This document shows, piece after piece, positions 35,185 to 43,815 of a DNA stretch of 64,000 bases (positions within the stretch are counted from its first letter, which is position 1; every line of letters starts with the position of its first letter). Location of the stretch: assembly GCF_018129385.1 (NCBI RefSeq), contig NZ_JAFCLN010000005.1:62001-126000 (forward strand), read 5' to 3'. The notes under the pieces were generated by a model, which made no database searches, was not told where the DNA came from, and saw only the letters and a list, made by a program, of their open reading frames with translations. Source of the stretch: Bradyrhizobium lablabi. GTDB lineage: Bacteria; Pseudomonadota; Alphaproteobacteria; Rhizobiales; Xanthobacteraceae. Made by a program: the position numbers and the translations under genes.

Positions 35185-35955
35185 ATGACAAAGTCGGTCG
35201 CTGTGATCACGGGCGCGAGCCAGGGCATCGGCAAGGCCACGGCCATCCGGCTGGCGCGCGATTTTTCCGCACTGGCGCTGGTGGCCCGCGACCGCGCCAA
35301 CCTGGAACAGACGGCTGGCGTCGTGAAGGCCGCCGGCGCAGACGCGCTGGTCATCGATGCCGATTTGAGCGAGCCCGCGGCGGCACAAATGGTCGTCGAT
35401 CGAACCAGCGACGCGTTCGGCCGCCTCGATGCGCTGCTCAACATCGCCGGCGCGGTGCCGCAGATCGATTTGTTCGAGATGACGGACGAGCAGTGGGAGG
35501 GCGGCCTTGCGCTAAAGCTGCACGGCGCGCGCCGGCTGACGATCGCGGCGTGGCCGGCGCTGAAGGCGGCAAGGGGTTCGGTGGTGTTGATGTCGGGCAA
35601 TTCGGCGCTGTTTCCCAAGTCGCCTTATGCCGCGGTCGGCACCATCAACGCGGCGATCGTCGCGCTGGCAAAAGCGTTCTCCGATCGCGGCATTGCGGAC
35701 GGCGTGCAGGTCAACAGCGTGCTGCCGGGCCCCGTCATGACGGGCCGCCGCCGCTCCTATCTTGCGCACTGGGCGCCGCTGCACAACATGACAGTCGAGG
35801 AAGCCACCGCCAAATTCCCGAAGGAAGCCGGCATCGCGCGCTATGGCGAGCCGGAGGAAATCGCCGAGCTGATGGCCTTTCTGGTCTCACCCGGCGCCCG
35901 CTGGATGACGGGCTCGACGCTGCGCATGGACGGCGGCGAGGTGAAGTCGGTGTGA
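35185..35955 (+). CDS. SDR-family protein with altered catalytic lysine
   Basis: 256 residues. VITGASQGIGKATAIRLA is the NAD(P)-binding motif and LLNIAGAVPQ the NAG block. SGNSALFPKSPYAAVGTINA holds Ser and Tyr, but the residue four after Tyr is Gly instead of Lys, so the usual Tyr-x3-Lys is broken. The C-terminus MTGSTLRMDGGEVKSV is typical of classical SDRs. Activity may be lost or altered. ATG 35185 is preferred over 35179 because AAGGAG sits 7 bases before it. Third gene of the hydrolase operon. Confidence 0.85.
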   Translation: MTKSVAVITGASQGIGKATAIRLARDFSALALVARDRANLEQTAGVVKAAGADALVIDADLSEPAAAQMVVDRTSDAFGRLDALLNIAGAVPQIDLFEMTDEQWEGGLALKLHGARRLTIAAWPALKAARGSVVLMSGNSALFPKSPYAAVGTINAAIVALAKAFSDRGIADGVQVNSVLPGPVMTGRRRSYLAHWAPLHNMTVEEATAKFPKEAGIARYGEPEEIAELMAFLVSPGARWMTGSTLRMDGGEVKSV

Positions 35956-36044
35956 CCGGGCGACGCGCCGCCCAAGTAGGCCACGCTAACGCGCCCCGCC
36001 GCTTGTTTTGGGGCACTCCCGGTTACACGTTCGTCAAGTCGCCG

Positions 36045-37010
36045 CTAGCCCTGACAGATTTGACTCATCGCCTTATCTATCTTGTCGGAACACTTAGCGA
36101 AAGCAGATAGCACCTGATCGTCTTCTTCCGATGGCATCAAAGATCGGGCGGACATGATGGGAAAATCGGCACTCCAGAAGCCTCCTGGGATCGGTAGTTT
36201 GGCTCCGGCGGCCGCATCGTTCAAATGAATTCGCGCGATAAGGCGGCGGTTCAATCTGGAAAAGTAGTCCGGATCGCTGTCGACCATGTTGGAGACAGGA
36301 CTCACGAACGGGAAGCGACCGGCCAGAAATCCATCCTGATAATGCGGGCGTTTTGCAACGGGCGGACAGACCGCCTGCAGTCGAGCAAGCACGATGTGCT
36401 GGTCGGCATCGAATGTCACCGAGTTGGTGCTGGGCACGAGCGCCACGACGTACAGATAGCCAGTACCCTGTCCGTTCCAAAGTGCAAAGCTCGCAGCGAC
36501 TCGAAGGCTCGGTGTTACGTCGATCAACGGTGTCGGCCACAAGTCATAGTGCTGCGCCACGGCCCACACCGCTTCACGAAACATTCTCAGCGTATTTGGC
36601 CGTGGCATTGGAAGGTTATCACACACCGAGTGGACGATCTTAGATATCGGACCGTTCAGATGATTCCATATCTTGCCGCGCGTGTCTTCGTCGGCCGGAA
36701 GCGTGTGATGTGTGCCGCTGAGCGATCGCCAGGTAGGACGAAAAATCGCGGAGCGCAGTGGCCAATTTTCAGCTTGACCACGAAAATGCAAGGTAAGCCG
36801 TTTATTCATGACGGAGAGGAATGACACGACGTCGACAAGCTTGGCGTAGCTGTCGACTTCGATCGAAGCGGCGTTGTTCACCGCTTCCCAATCCTGCAGG
36901 GTACTCTTCATTGCTCTAAGCGCCTTGTGACGCTCGAACTCGAGATATGCGGCCGGTCCGTAGACAGCATCGAGCGGATACATGCGAAACAACCTAGCAG
37001 AAAACGACAT
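36045..37010 (-). CDS. FRG-domain protein
   Basis: 321 residues. RLTLHFRGQAENWPLRSAIF contains the FRG motif that names the family, and AVAQHYDLWPTPLIDVTPSL with RVAASFALW is the second conserved block. FRG domains occur in proteins linked to phage defence and mobile DNA, with no settled activity. The first ~60 residues include a Trp-rich helix. The start could be ATG 37010 or 36983; neither has a strong site. No operon partner: a lone gene on the minus strand between plus-strand genes. Confidence 0.82.
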   Translation of the reverse strand: MSFSARLFRMYPLDAVYGPAAYLEFERHKALRAMKSTLQDWEAVNNAASIEVDSYAKLVDVVSFLSVMNKRLTLHFRGQAENWPLRSAIFRPTWRSLSGTHHTLPADEDTRGKIWNHLNGPISKIVHSVCDNLPMPRPNTLRMFREAVWAVAQHYDLWPTPLIDVTPSLRVAASFALWNGQGTGYLYVVALVPSTNSVTFDADQHIVLARLQAVCPPVAKRPHYQDGFLAGRFPFVSPVSNMVDSDPDYFSRLNRRLIARIHLNDAAAGAKLPIPGGFWSADFPIMSARSLMPSEEDDQVLSAFAKCSDKIDKAMSQICQG

Positions 37011-37134
37011 GCAATCATAAGTAGTTTGACGCGATTGGACAAGGGTGCGTCGGGAGCAAGCGCTGAAGCCATATCTGCCGTGATGCGCATTGTGGCGCTC
37101 TCAGTTGTGTATGGGATCGTCAAGCGAAATTCAG

Positions 37135-37896
37135 ATGCATCCGATCCCTCATGCGTTCGTGCTTGCCGCCATGCCCGACATCTACGATCCCGCCTTCGTC
37201 AAAAGCGTCTTCGATCGCTGCTCGTCGCGTTACATCACGTTCAGCCTGATCTGCTCGTTCGGTTTTACCGAGCGCTGGCGGCGGCAGTGTGTGGAGGCAA
37301 TGCCGGCGCCATCGGCCGCGGGCGCGCAGGGCTACGATTTGATGGCGGGGACGGGGGAGGTGTGGCCGCATCTGCTGCGGCGGTTTGATGGCATCAAGTC
37401 GATCACCGCGGTCGACATTTCGTCCGGCATGCATCGCCTCGCGATGCAACGGCTGCATGCGCACCGGGCGCACCGGATCGAGTTCATCGAGGACGATGTG
37501 CTGGCGAGCGACCTGCCGGCCGACAGCGCCGATTTCGTCATCTCGACGTTCGGGCTGAAGACGTTCAATCCGGAGCAGCATGCGCGGCTGGCGGCGCTGG
37601 TCGTGCGGGTACTCAAGCCCGGGGGCGTATTCTCGATGATCGAGGCGTCGGACCCGAGGGGATGGTGGCTGCGGCCGCTCTACCTGTTCCACCTCAAAGT
37701 CGTGTTGCCGCTCATCGAGCGCGTTTACCTGCGCGGCGCACAGGATTTTGCGATGATCGGCACCTACAGCACCAATTTCGGCGATGCCACCGCGCTGGCC
37801 GCGATGTTGCGCGGCCACGGACTCGAGGTGGAATTCTCAAAATACTTTTTCGGCTGCGCAACCGGCGTGGCCGGTCGTAAGCCGACTGGCAGGTAG
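37135..37896 (+). CDS. class I SAM-dependent methyltransferase (UbiE-like)
   Basis: About 253 residues from ATG 37135; ATG 37171 (MPDIYDPAFVKSVFDRCSSR) is an equally possible start. GYDLMAGTGEVWPHLLRRFD is motif I, TAVDISSGMHRLAMQRLHAH motif post-I, DFVISTFGLKTFNPEQHARL motif II and VLKPGGVFSMIEASDPRGWW motif III, matching the UbiE/Methyltransf_11 class. A hydrophobic YLFHLKVVLPLIERVYLRGA suggests a lipid or quinone substrate; not certain. Confidence 0.85.
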   Translation: MHPIPHAFVLAAMPDIYDPAFVKSVFDRCSSRYITFSLICSFGFTERWRRQCVEAMPAPSAAGAQGYDLMAGTGEVWPHLLRRFDGIKSITAVDISSGMHRLAMQRLHAHRAHRIEFIEDDVLASDLPADSADFVISTFGLKTFNPEQHARLAALVVRVLKPGGVFSMIEASDPRGWWLRPLYLFHLKVVLPLIERVYLRGAQDFAMIGTYSTNFGDATALAAMLRGHGLEVEFSKYFFGCATGVAGRKPTGR

Positions 37897-37913
37897 GGCG
37901 GGTCAGCCGATCG

Positions 37914-38063
37914 TCAGCATGCTGAGCGCGGGATCATCCAGGTCGAAAAGGTCTGCCAGACGCCGTCGCCGCGATTTCGCTGATAGGCGATGAAGTCGGC
38001 GTCGTCGCCGTGCACGAGTTCGTAGCGGTAATACGTGCTCGAGCCATTGGTTTGCGTTGCCAT
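37914..38063 (-). CDS. 49-residue protein of unknown function
   Basis: MATQTNGSSTYYRYELVHGD then DADFIAYQRNRGDGVWQTFS and TWMIPRSAC. AGGAG lies 8 bases before ATG 38063, which is why I believe this short gene. Rich in Tyr and Asp; no known motif. It lies alone between the methyltransferase and the 225-residue gene. Confidence 0.55.
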   Translation of the reverse strand: MATQTNGSSTYYRYELVHGDDADFIAYQRNRGDGVWQTFSTWMIPRSAC

Positions 38064-38196
38064 GGAAAGTTCTCCTGAATCAGGAATTGAACTGTCCTTG
38101 ACGTAGGTGTGAGGCCTCACCGATCAATGGAATGACCGGCGTCATCCAGTCAAATTGCCGAGAGAGCGCGGCATACCCTGGTATGGGAAGGTGCGA

Positions 38197-38874
38197 TCAG
38201 GCGTTGAGATCGGTGCGGGCGCCCGAGGTGTCTCGCGCAGCCGAGTAGCCGGCGCTCCGCTGTGCGGTTGCGCGCTGGCCTTCCGCCAGCATCGCCTCGA
38301 AGGCGGCATCGAGTTGCTCGCGCGAATAGTTTGTTGATGACGACTCCCGCGGCCGCCATTCGGATTGCGTGATCGCGGTCGAGGCCTTTTCAACCGTGCC
38401 GCCAACGGCCTTCGCGATTCGTTCGGCGCGCCATTGCGCCAGATCGGGGCCGCCGATGAGGCCGGGAGGATCCTGGAGATCGCCGACCTTTGCGGCGGCC
38501 TGGTTGGTCATCGCCACGGAGCCGCTGTTATAGAGGGTGGCAACGACCTTCCCGCCGACCTTGACGGTCGCGTAGTTGTTTTGCGGGGCATTGTCCGGAA
38601 CTTCGGAGCCCGTCAAGGTGGCATGCATCTGGAGCCAGGCCGCCGCCATGAGGTCGCGCAGTTCCGGATTGTCCTTGACCGAAAAGATCTTCAGCCCTGA
38701 GGTATCCAGTTTCTTGACGGCGGAAACCGGAATGCCCGGCTTCGTTTCTTCCGCCGCGGCGGGTTCGTCCGCGCTGGTCTCGGGTAAAGCATCCGCACGC
38801 GTCAGTGCCGTTTTCGACGCGGACGCCTGTGCGGGACGCAAATAGCTTGCTGCGTTGGCTGCACTCGTAATCAT
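38197..38874 (-). CDS. hypothetical protein, rhizobial type
   Basis: 225 residues. The N-terminus MITSAANAASYLRPAQASAS is Ala/Ser rich and followed by a Pro/Glu-rich linker; a compact part from about residue 58 (LKIFSVKDNPELRDLMAAAW, ATVKVGGKVVATLYNSGSVA) looks folded, and the C-terminus is polar and Ser/Arg rich. No signal peptide or catalytic motif. AGGAG before the ATG supports the start. Function not recognised. Confidence 0.65.
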   Translation of the reverse strand: MITSAANAASYLRPAQASASKTALTRADALPETSADEPAAAEETKPGIPVSAVKKLDTSGLKIFSVKDNPELRDLMAAAWLQMHATLTGSEVPDNAPQNNYATVKVGGKVVATLYNSGSVAMTNQAAAKVGDLQDPPGLIGGPDLAQWRAERIAKAVGGTVEKASTAITQSEWRPRESSSTNYSREQLDAAFEAMLAEGQRATAQRSAGYSAARDTSGARTDLNA

Positions 38875-39035
38875 GGATACTCCTGACGCGGACCATCAGG
38901 TCGGTGCAACCGCCATGCCAACGCGCAAGCGATTGATTTGGCTGGCTTGCTCTTTCCCGATGCGTGCCGGGAAGCGGAAGGTCTTGCCGATGGCGGCAGG
39001 AATTTCCGCGTCCTGATCCGCGCAGAAGGCCGTGA

Positions 39036-39452
39036 TCACTCGGCCAGCGTGAGCAGCGGCTTGCCTTTTTCGACGATATAGGTGGCAAGCTCGCTGCCGG
39101 TGACGTTACCGGGGTTTTTCGCCGAGTGGGCGGCGCCGGCAGGAATGAAGAGCACGTCGCCGGCCTTGAGCGTCACCGGCGGCTTGTCCTCGATCTGATA
39201 TTCGAGCGTGCCCTCGAGGACATAGATGATCTCTTCGCCCGGATGCGAATGTTTCGGGAAGGCGGCGCCCGGCGCGATGTCGACGCGTACCTGGATGGCT
39301 TCGCGCCCGGGGATGCTGAGGTCGTGTTGTTGCAGGTCGGTTCGCTTGAACTGCGAGAGCTGGGCCTGGGTGGCGTGGGCCACGAAGGCGCTTGCGCCGA
39401 TCAGTGCGGATATGGTGAGGGCTTGCACGGTCCGTTTCAGATGGTTGCTCAT
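39036..39452 (-). CDS. exported cupin-domain protein
   Basis: 138 residues. A signal peptide (LKRTVQALTISALIGASAFV then AHATQA) precedes a single cupin barrel: the first motif PKHSHPGEEIIYVLEGTLEY has the metal-binding H-x-H...E, the second PAGAAHSAKN the last His. Periplasmic small cupins bind metals or act on small acids. GGAG precedes ATG 39452; the earlier in-frame ATG 39464 is poorer. Same direction as the VOC gene upstream (gap 33 bases), so likely one operon. Confidence 0.88.
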   Translation of the reverse strand: MSNHLKRTVQALTISALIGASAFVAHATQAQLSQFKRTDLQQHDLSIPGREAIQVRVDIAPGAAFPKHSHPGEEIIYVLEGTLEYQIEDKPPVTLKAGDVLFIPAGAAHSAKNPGNVTGSELATYIVEKGKPLLTLAE

Positions 39453-39485
39453 GTTTGACTCCATTTCGGTTTGTCGGGCGAATTA

Positions 39486-40175
39486 TCACTGTGGCAGCGG
39501 CTGGCCGGCCTGCTCCTTGACGAGATATTCGGCGTACCAGTCCGGCCAGTTTTCATCGTGCTGGCCGCCGTTGCGTTTCTCGTGCTCGCCATGGGCAGCC
39601 GCAGCGCGCCGTAGCGCGGCGGCGAGATCGGCTTGCGAGGCAAAAGTCGTTTCGTTCGCATCGATGCGGCCGGGCAGGCGCGTGGTCACTTCCTGGAACA
39701 GCCAGCCGTTGCCGTCGGGATCGGTGAACGAGGCGTAGGAAAGGTAGCTGCCGCGTTCGGGATGAACTCCGTTGATCCGCACGCGCCCGAACAGATAGGG
39801 CTCGTCATTGCCGGCATGCACGTCACCGTCGGCGTGGAAGATCTCGCTGACCTTGATACCGCGATCGACCAGGTTTTTGCGGGCGGCCTCGATGTCGGAG
39901 ACGATCAGGTACAGGCCCTGCGCGGAGCCGGGCGCGGCTGCCGTGACGTTCTTGCCGAAGATGACGGAGGCGGGCGAGCCGGGCGGGGTGAACTGGATGA
40001 CGCGCCAGTCGTCGCCGGCGAAGTCGGCATCCAGGCGCCAGCCGAGACTGGAATAAAACGCCTTGGCGCGATCGACGTCGGAAACGGGGACGACGGCGAT
40101 CTCGAACTTCGTGTCGACGGGCTTGTTGGCCTTGGGGGCGGCGGTTTCGGGGCGTTCCTTGACGGTGGCGGTCAT
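39486..40175 (-). CDS. VOC (glyoxalase/bleomycin resistance) family protein
   Basis: 229 residues. One VOC domain: KFEIAVVPVSDVDRAKAFYS opens the first beta-alpha-beta-beta-beta unit and LYLIVSDIEAARKNLVDRGI the second, with SFTDPDGNGWLFQEVTTRLP as the conserved closing strand (PDGN-W). The C-terminal ~60 residues are helical and end in NWPDWYAEYLVKEQAG. It may be a dioxygenase or binding protein. CAGGAGAGAGCA before the ATG. Divergent from the SRPBCC gene at 40490. Confidence 0.88.
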   Translation of the reverse strand: MTATVKERPETAAPKANKPVDTKFEIAVVPVSDVDRAKAFYSSLGWRLDADFAGDDWRVIQFTPPGSPASVIFGKNVTAAAPGSAQGLYLIVSDIEAARKNLVDRGIKVSEIFHADGDVHAGNDEPYLFGRVRINGVHPERGSYLSYASFTDPDGNGWLFQEVTTRLPGRIDANETTFASQADLAAALRRAAAAHGEHEKRNGGQHDENWPDWYAEYLVKEQAGQPLPQ

Positions 40176-40274
40176 TGCTCTCTCCTGTTGGTTGGCGGCG
40201 GCGCGTGGATCGTATGGAGTTCGGCGGATACTCTCTTTCGCATTCCGAGGATTATTGCCGGTGAACTAGATCGT

Positions 40275-40350
40275 GTCCGATGTAATCGAATACGTGTGAA
40301 TTAGGCCATTAGTTTGGCTATGTCAAGCTGGTCCGATTTAATCGTATGCG
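40275..40350. promoter_or_regulatory. direct-repeat operator between VOC and SRPBCC genes
   Basis: GTCCGATnTAATCGnATnCG occurs at 40275-40294 and again at 40331-40350 (17 of 20 bases equal). Each copy holds a near-palindrome CGATnTAATCG. The remaining part of the 40176-40489 gap holds no gene. A TetR/MarR-type operator is the likely meaning; the regulator is unknown. Confidence 0.5.
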
Positions 40351-40489
40351 ATTTATTTGGCGGTCACGGACTGTTGACCGGGGTGTTCCGAGAAGGCGGA
40401 TCGATGCCTTGCCGAGTAACCAGCACTTGAACTTTGCCGTTCGGTCAGCATTTCAACATCCGACCTATTCACCAGGCGGGAAGGTGCAC

Positions 40490-40966
40490 ATGAACCAGCA
40501 AGTTGCGTCGCAGGCAAAAGCTCAAACGGCTGAACCGTTTATTGTCCGGCGTGAAACCCAGATCGCCGCTCCTCCCGCTACCGTGTTCGCTTTCCTGACC
40601 GATCCCGAAAAGATCGTGAGCTGGATGGGTACGGAGGCAGAGACCGAGATGCATCCCGGCGGACTCTATCTTCTCAAGGGGATCCATGGCCGCGCGGCGC
40701 GCGGCACCTTCCGCGAGGTCGTGCCGGTGCACAGGCTCGCCTACACGTTTGGCTGGGACGGCAGCGAGGAAGTGCCGCCGGGATCGAGCCTGATCGAGAT
40801 TGACCTGATCGAGCGCGACGGCGGGACCTTGCTGTGCATGACCCACAGCGGGCTGCCGACTGCGGCACAGTGCGAGAGCCACAGCACCGGCTGGGCACAT
40901 TACCTTGCCAGACTCACGCTGTCGGCTGTTGGCAGGGATCCCGGCCCCGATGTGCGCCCCAAATAA
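40490..40966 (+). CDS. SRPBCC (AHSA1/START-like) family protein
   Basis: 158 residues. IVRRETQIAAPPATVFAFLT is the first strand-helix of the helix-grip fold and EKIVSWMGTEAETEMHPGGL the family consensus (W-x-x-x-E...PGG). GWAHYLARLTLSAVG is the long C-terminal helix. These proteins bind lipophilic ligands. The in-frame ATG at 40346 would include the operator region, so ATG 40490 is chosen. Divergent from the VOC gene with a shared operator. Confidence 0.88.
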   Translation: MNQQVASQAKAQTAEPFIVRRETQIAAPPATVFAFLTDPEKIVSWMGTEAETEMHPGGLYLLKGIHGRAARGTFREVVPVHRLAYTFGWDGSEEVPPGSSLIEIDLIERDGGTLLCMTHSGLPTAAQCESHSTGWAHYLARLTLSAVGRDPGPDVRPK

Positions 40967-41065
40967 AGGCTAGCGCGGTAGCCATCATTGCGAAATTTCA
41001 TTCGCGCCTGAAGGCCTCGCGAATAATTCGTGACAGGAAAACCGGGCTTGCCGCATGATCGCTTC

Positions 41066-42154
41066 ATGCAGCTTCCTTCGGCGCTTTCCTGGCTCGTCGA
41101 TGCGGCCGGTGATGCGCCGGGCGCAGGCCGGCTGCTGGCCGAGCTCGGCACGCGGCTGGCCGCCGACGGTCTGCCGCTCGCAGGCGGCGCGCTGACACTG
41201 GCGGTGCCGCATCCGCTGATCGCGCGGCGCACCTGGCTGTGGCGGGCGGAAAGCGAGGAAGTGATCGAGGCCCTGGGCTTTGTGGGAGGACTCCCGGCCA
41301 CGGCGGCAGCAGATTCGTCAGGCGAAGTCGGCCGACGCTGGCTCGCCGAACTTGCCGGCGGTGTCGTGCAGGAAGACGGCATCGGCGCAAAGCCGGACGG
41401 ACCTTTGCTTGGCTGGATCGGCCCGCGTCCGTTTGCACCGGAAGAGGCCGATGCGCTGCGCGAAGCTGCGCGCTTTGCGGCTGCACCGCTCGCCGCGATC
41501 GTGGCGCGCGCCACGCTGACGGCGGCGCTCGAAGCCTATCTCGGCAAGCGCAGCGCCGCACGTGTGCTGTCCGGTCCTTTGCGCCGCGATGTCGGCGAGA
41601 CCATTTCCGCGGCGCTGCTGTTTGCCGACCTGCGCGGCTTTACGGAAATGTCGGAGCGCCATCCGCCTGCGGAGGTCATCGCGGCGCTCGATGCCTGGTT
41701 CGACCGGATCGCCGGCGCGGTGCATGCGTTCGGCGGCGAAGTGCTGAAATTCATCGGCGACGGTGTGCTGGCGATCTTTCCGGTGACGGATGGAGAGCCG
41801 CGCGCCGCATGCGATGCGGCGCTGCGCGCGGTGACGGCGGCGCGGGCAGGGATGGCGCATCTCGACAAGGCAAGAGCTGCCCAGGGATTTGCGCCGCTGC
41901 CGTTCGGCGTGGCGCTGCATGTCGGCGAGATTCATTGGGGCAATATCGGCGCGGCGGACCGGTTGGATTTTACGGCGATCGGGTCCGCGGTGAATCTGGT
42001 CAGCCGGCTGGAAGGGCTGTGCCGGCCGCTCGAAAAGCCGGTGCTGGTCTCGGGCGCGCTAGCGGCCCGGACCACGATGCCGCTGATACCGCTCGGCATG
42101 CATGAGCTGCGCGGGATCGCCACGCCATGTGCCGTCTTCACGGTGCCGGACTAG
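41066..42154 (+). CDS. class III adenylate/guanylate cyclase
   Basis: 362 residues. The N-terminal ~190 residues carry no known domain. The catalytic domain begins near 187: AALLFADLRGFTEMSERHPP contains the first metal Asp, FGGEVLKFIGDGVLAIFPV the second (IGD), and TAIGSAVNLVSRLEGLCRPL the Asn and Arg for transition-state contact. All main residues are present, so cAMP (or cGMP) synthesis is expected. ATG 41066 gives a sensible N-terminus; a GTG at 41030 is possible. Confidence 0.88.
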   Translation: MQLPSALSWLVDAAGDAPGAGRLLAELGTRLAADGLPLAGGALTLAVPHPLIARRTWLWRAESEEVIEALGFVGGLPATAAADSSGEVGRRWLAELAGGVVQEDGIGAKPDGPLLGWIGPRPFAPEEADALREAARFAAAPLAAIVARATLTAALEAYLGKRSAARVLSGPLRRDVGETISAALLFADLRGFTEMSERHPPAEVIAALDAWFDRIAGAVHAFGGEVLKFIGDGVLAIFPVTDGEPRAACDAALRAVTAARAGMAHLDKARAAQGFAPLPFGVALHVGEIHWGNIGAADRLDFTAIGSAVNLVSRLEGLCRPLEKPVLVSGALAARTTMPLIPLGMHELRGIATPCAVFTVPD

Positions 42155-42157
42155 GCG

Positions 42158-43069
42158 CTATCGGTATCCGCTGGTGTCGGCGGGTTTGCCGGCTTCCTGG
42201 ACTTCGACGAGATAGCGCCAGGCATCGGGCTGCGAGCCGTCGATGTCGGTAAAGCCGTAGACCTTTGCGAGCTGGCCGGTCGACAGCGACTGGCCGTTCC
42301 AGCGCGCAACGTCACGGTCGCTCGCCAGCGCCACCACCGCGCGGCCGGGATAGGCCGGGCTTTCAGCGATCGCAAAATGCGGAATGCGCGCGGCGGCCCC
42401 GCGCCAGTTGGCTTCCGTCACGCCAAAGGCCTCCAGCATCGCCTCCGAGCGCAGCCAGCCGGGCGTCAGGCAAACCGCGGTTGCGGCATGCGGCTTCAGT
42501 TCATGTCCGAGCGCAAAGGCCATGCGCAGCACGGCGGCCTTGCTGAGATCGTAGAAGAAGGAGTTGCGATAACGGCTTGAATTATATTCGGCGGTGCCGT
42601 CGCCGACCTCGACGACAAGGCCGCCGGGATTCCTGATCAGCAGCGGCAGCGCAAAATGGCTGGTGATGGCATGCGTCTCGACGGCGAGGCGCAGCATGTG
42701 CAGGCCGTAGTCGAGGTCCGATTCCCAGACGGTCTTGTTCCACTCGATATGCGTGGCGCCAAAGATGTCGTTGACGAGGATGTCGAGGCGGCCTTGCTCG
42801 GCCGCGATCCGTTCGACCAGCGCGCGCACGCGCGCGGGTTCGAGGTGATCGACTTCGACCGCGATGCCGCAGCCGCCGGCGCGGTCGACAAGCTGGGCCG
42901 TCTCCTCGATCGTCTCGGGCCGGTTCATCTCGGAACGGCGATTTCGGGTGGAGCGGCCCGTGACATAGACTGTCGCGCCGGCAGCGCCGAGCTCGACGGC
43001 GATGCCGCGTCCGGCGCCTCGCGTTGCGCCGGCGACGAGCGCGATCTTTCCAGCCAGCGATTTTGTCAT
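42158..43069 (-). CDS. SDR-family oxidoreductase
   Basis: 303 residues. ALVAGATRGAGRGIAVELGA is the NADP-binding motif and VYVTGRSTRNRRSEMNRPET the extended loop of DHRS1-like SDRs. Catalytic YDLSKAAV (Tyr-x3-Lys) is intact. Cytoplasmic; substrate unknown. It faces the CGNR regulator at 43149 across repeats containing GTAAC boxes, so it is probably regulated by it. Its 3' end abuts the cyclase gene tail to tail. Confidence 0.9.
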   Translation of the reverse strand: MTKSLAGKIALVAGATRGAGRGIAVELGAAGATVYVTGRSTRNRRSEMNRPETIEETAQLVDRAGGCGIAVEVDHLEPARVRALVERIAAEQGRLDILVNDIFGATHIEWNKTVWESDLDYGLHMLRLAVETHAITSHFALPLLIRNPGGLVVEVGDGTAEYNSSRYRNSFFYDLSKAAVLRMAFALGHELKPHAATAVCLTPGWLRSEAMLEAFGVTEANWRGAAARIPHFAIAESPAYPGRAVVALASDRDVARWNGQSLSTGQLAKVYGFTDIDGSQPDAWRYLVEVQEAGKPADTSGYR

Positions 43070-43116
43070 CCGGTACTCCCTGACGCTTGCGGGCCCGCGG
43101 CGTAACTGCTGTAATT

Positions 43117-43180
43117 AAATTAGACAGTAACAGCCTAGCGAGGGCGGCGTGACCGGTAAAGTAAAATTAGACAGTTACAG
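43117..43180. promoter_or_regulatory. direct repeats between SDR and CGNR genes
   Basis: AAATTAGACAGTAACAG at 43117-43133 and AAATTAGACAGTTACAG at 43164-43180 differ in one base, 47 bases apart. The second lies inside the first codons of the CGNR gene. Probable operator for autoregulation. Confidence 0.55.
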
Positions 43181-43745
43181 GGATGCCGGGATCCTGGTCT
43201 CGATCGATCTCGTCAACGAACTCGTTGTCGAGGAGGCGGGTGAGGCGGCGTCGCGCGATGCGGTTGCCGCACTCAAGCGCATCCTTGCCGTCGATGCCAA
43301 CTCGGTCGCGGCGTTGCGGCCGGGGCATGTGCGGGGCTTTGGCGAGCTGGCGCGCGAACTGCACCGCGTGTTCGCGGCGCTCGATCGCGATGACCTCGAT
43401 GCCGCGGCGTTGCGCGTCAACCGCCTGCTTTCCAGGCATCCCGCGCATCCGTATCTCGCCAAGGAAGCGGGGCGCTGGCGGCTGCACCATCATCCGGCGG
43501 ACGCGCCGCTGCTTTCGATGTGGTCGGCGATTTGCGCCGAGGGCCTGGCGTCGATGATCTCAGCCGATCGCGCGTCGCGCCTGGGCATTTGCGAACGGGT
43601 GGAGTGCGGCCGCGCCTATGTGGACCTCACGCGCAACGCAAGCCGGCGATTCTGTTCCCTCAATTGCCAGAACCGGGTGAAGGTCGCCGCCTTCCGGGAA
43701 CGGGCGAGCCTCGGAACCCGCCGGGAACGAAGCGGTTCGATCTAA
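43149..43745 (+). CDS. CGNR-type zinc-finger (ABATE-domain) regulator
   Basis: 198 residues with GTG start. The ABATE part covers ~15-145 (SIDLVNELVVEEAGEAASRD onward). The finger reads GICERVECGRAYVDLTRNAS then RRFCSLNCQNRVKVAAFRER: the CGNR box is replaced by CQNR, but all four cysteine ligands are present. Preceding GAGGGCGGC is a fair ribosome site. The operator repeat overlaps its first codons, so the start is not completely secure. Divergent from the SDR gene. Confidence 0.82.
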   Translation: MTGKVKLDSYRDAGILVSIDLVNELVVEEAGEAASRDAVAALKRILAVDANSVAALRPGHVRGFGELARELHRVFAALDRDDLDAAALRVNRLLSRHPAHPYLAKEAGRWRLHHHPADAPLLSMWSAICAEGLASMISADRASRLGICERVECGRAYVDLTRNASRRFCSLNCQNRVKVAAFRERASLGTRRERSGSI

Positions 43746-43815
43746 CGCGGTCGTGATATCCGATATTCAACCGATAGGTTGACTATCGACTGACTGCGCC
43801 GTTATATTCAACCAC

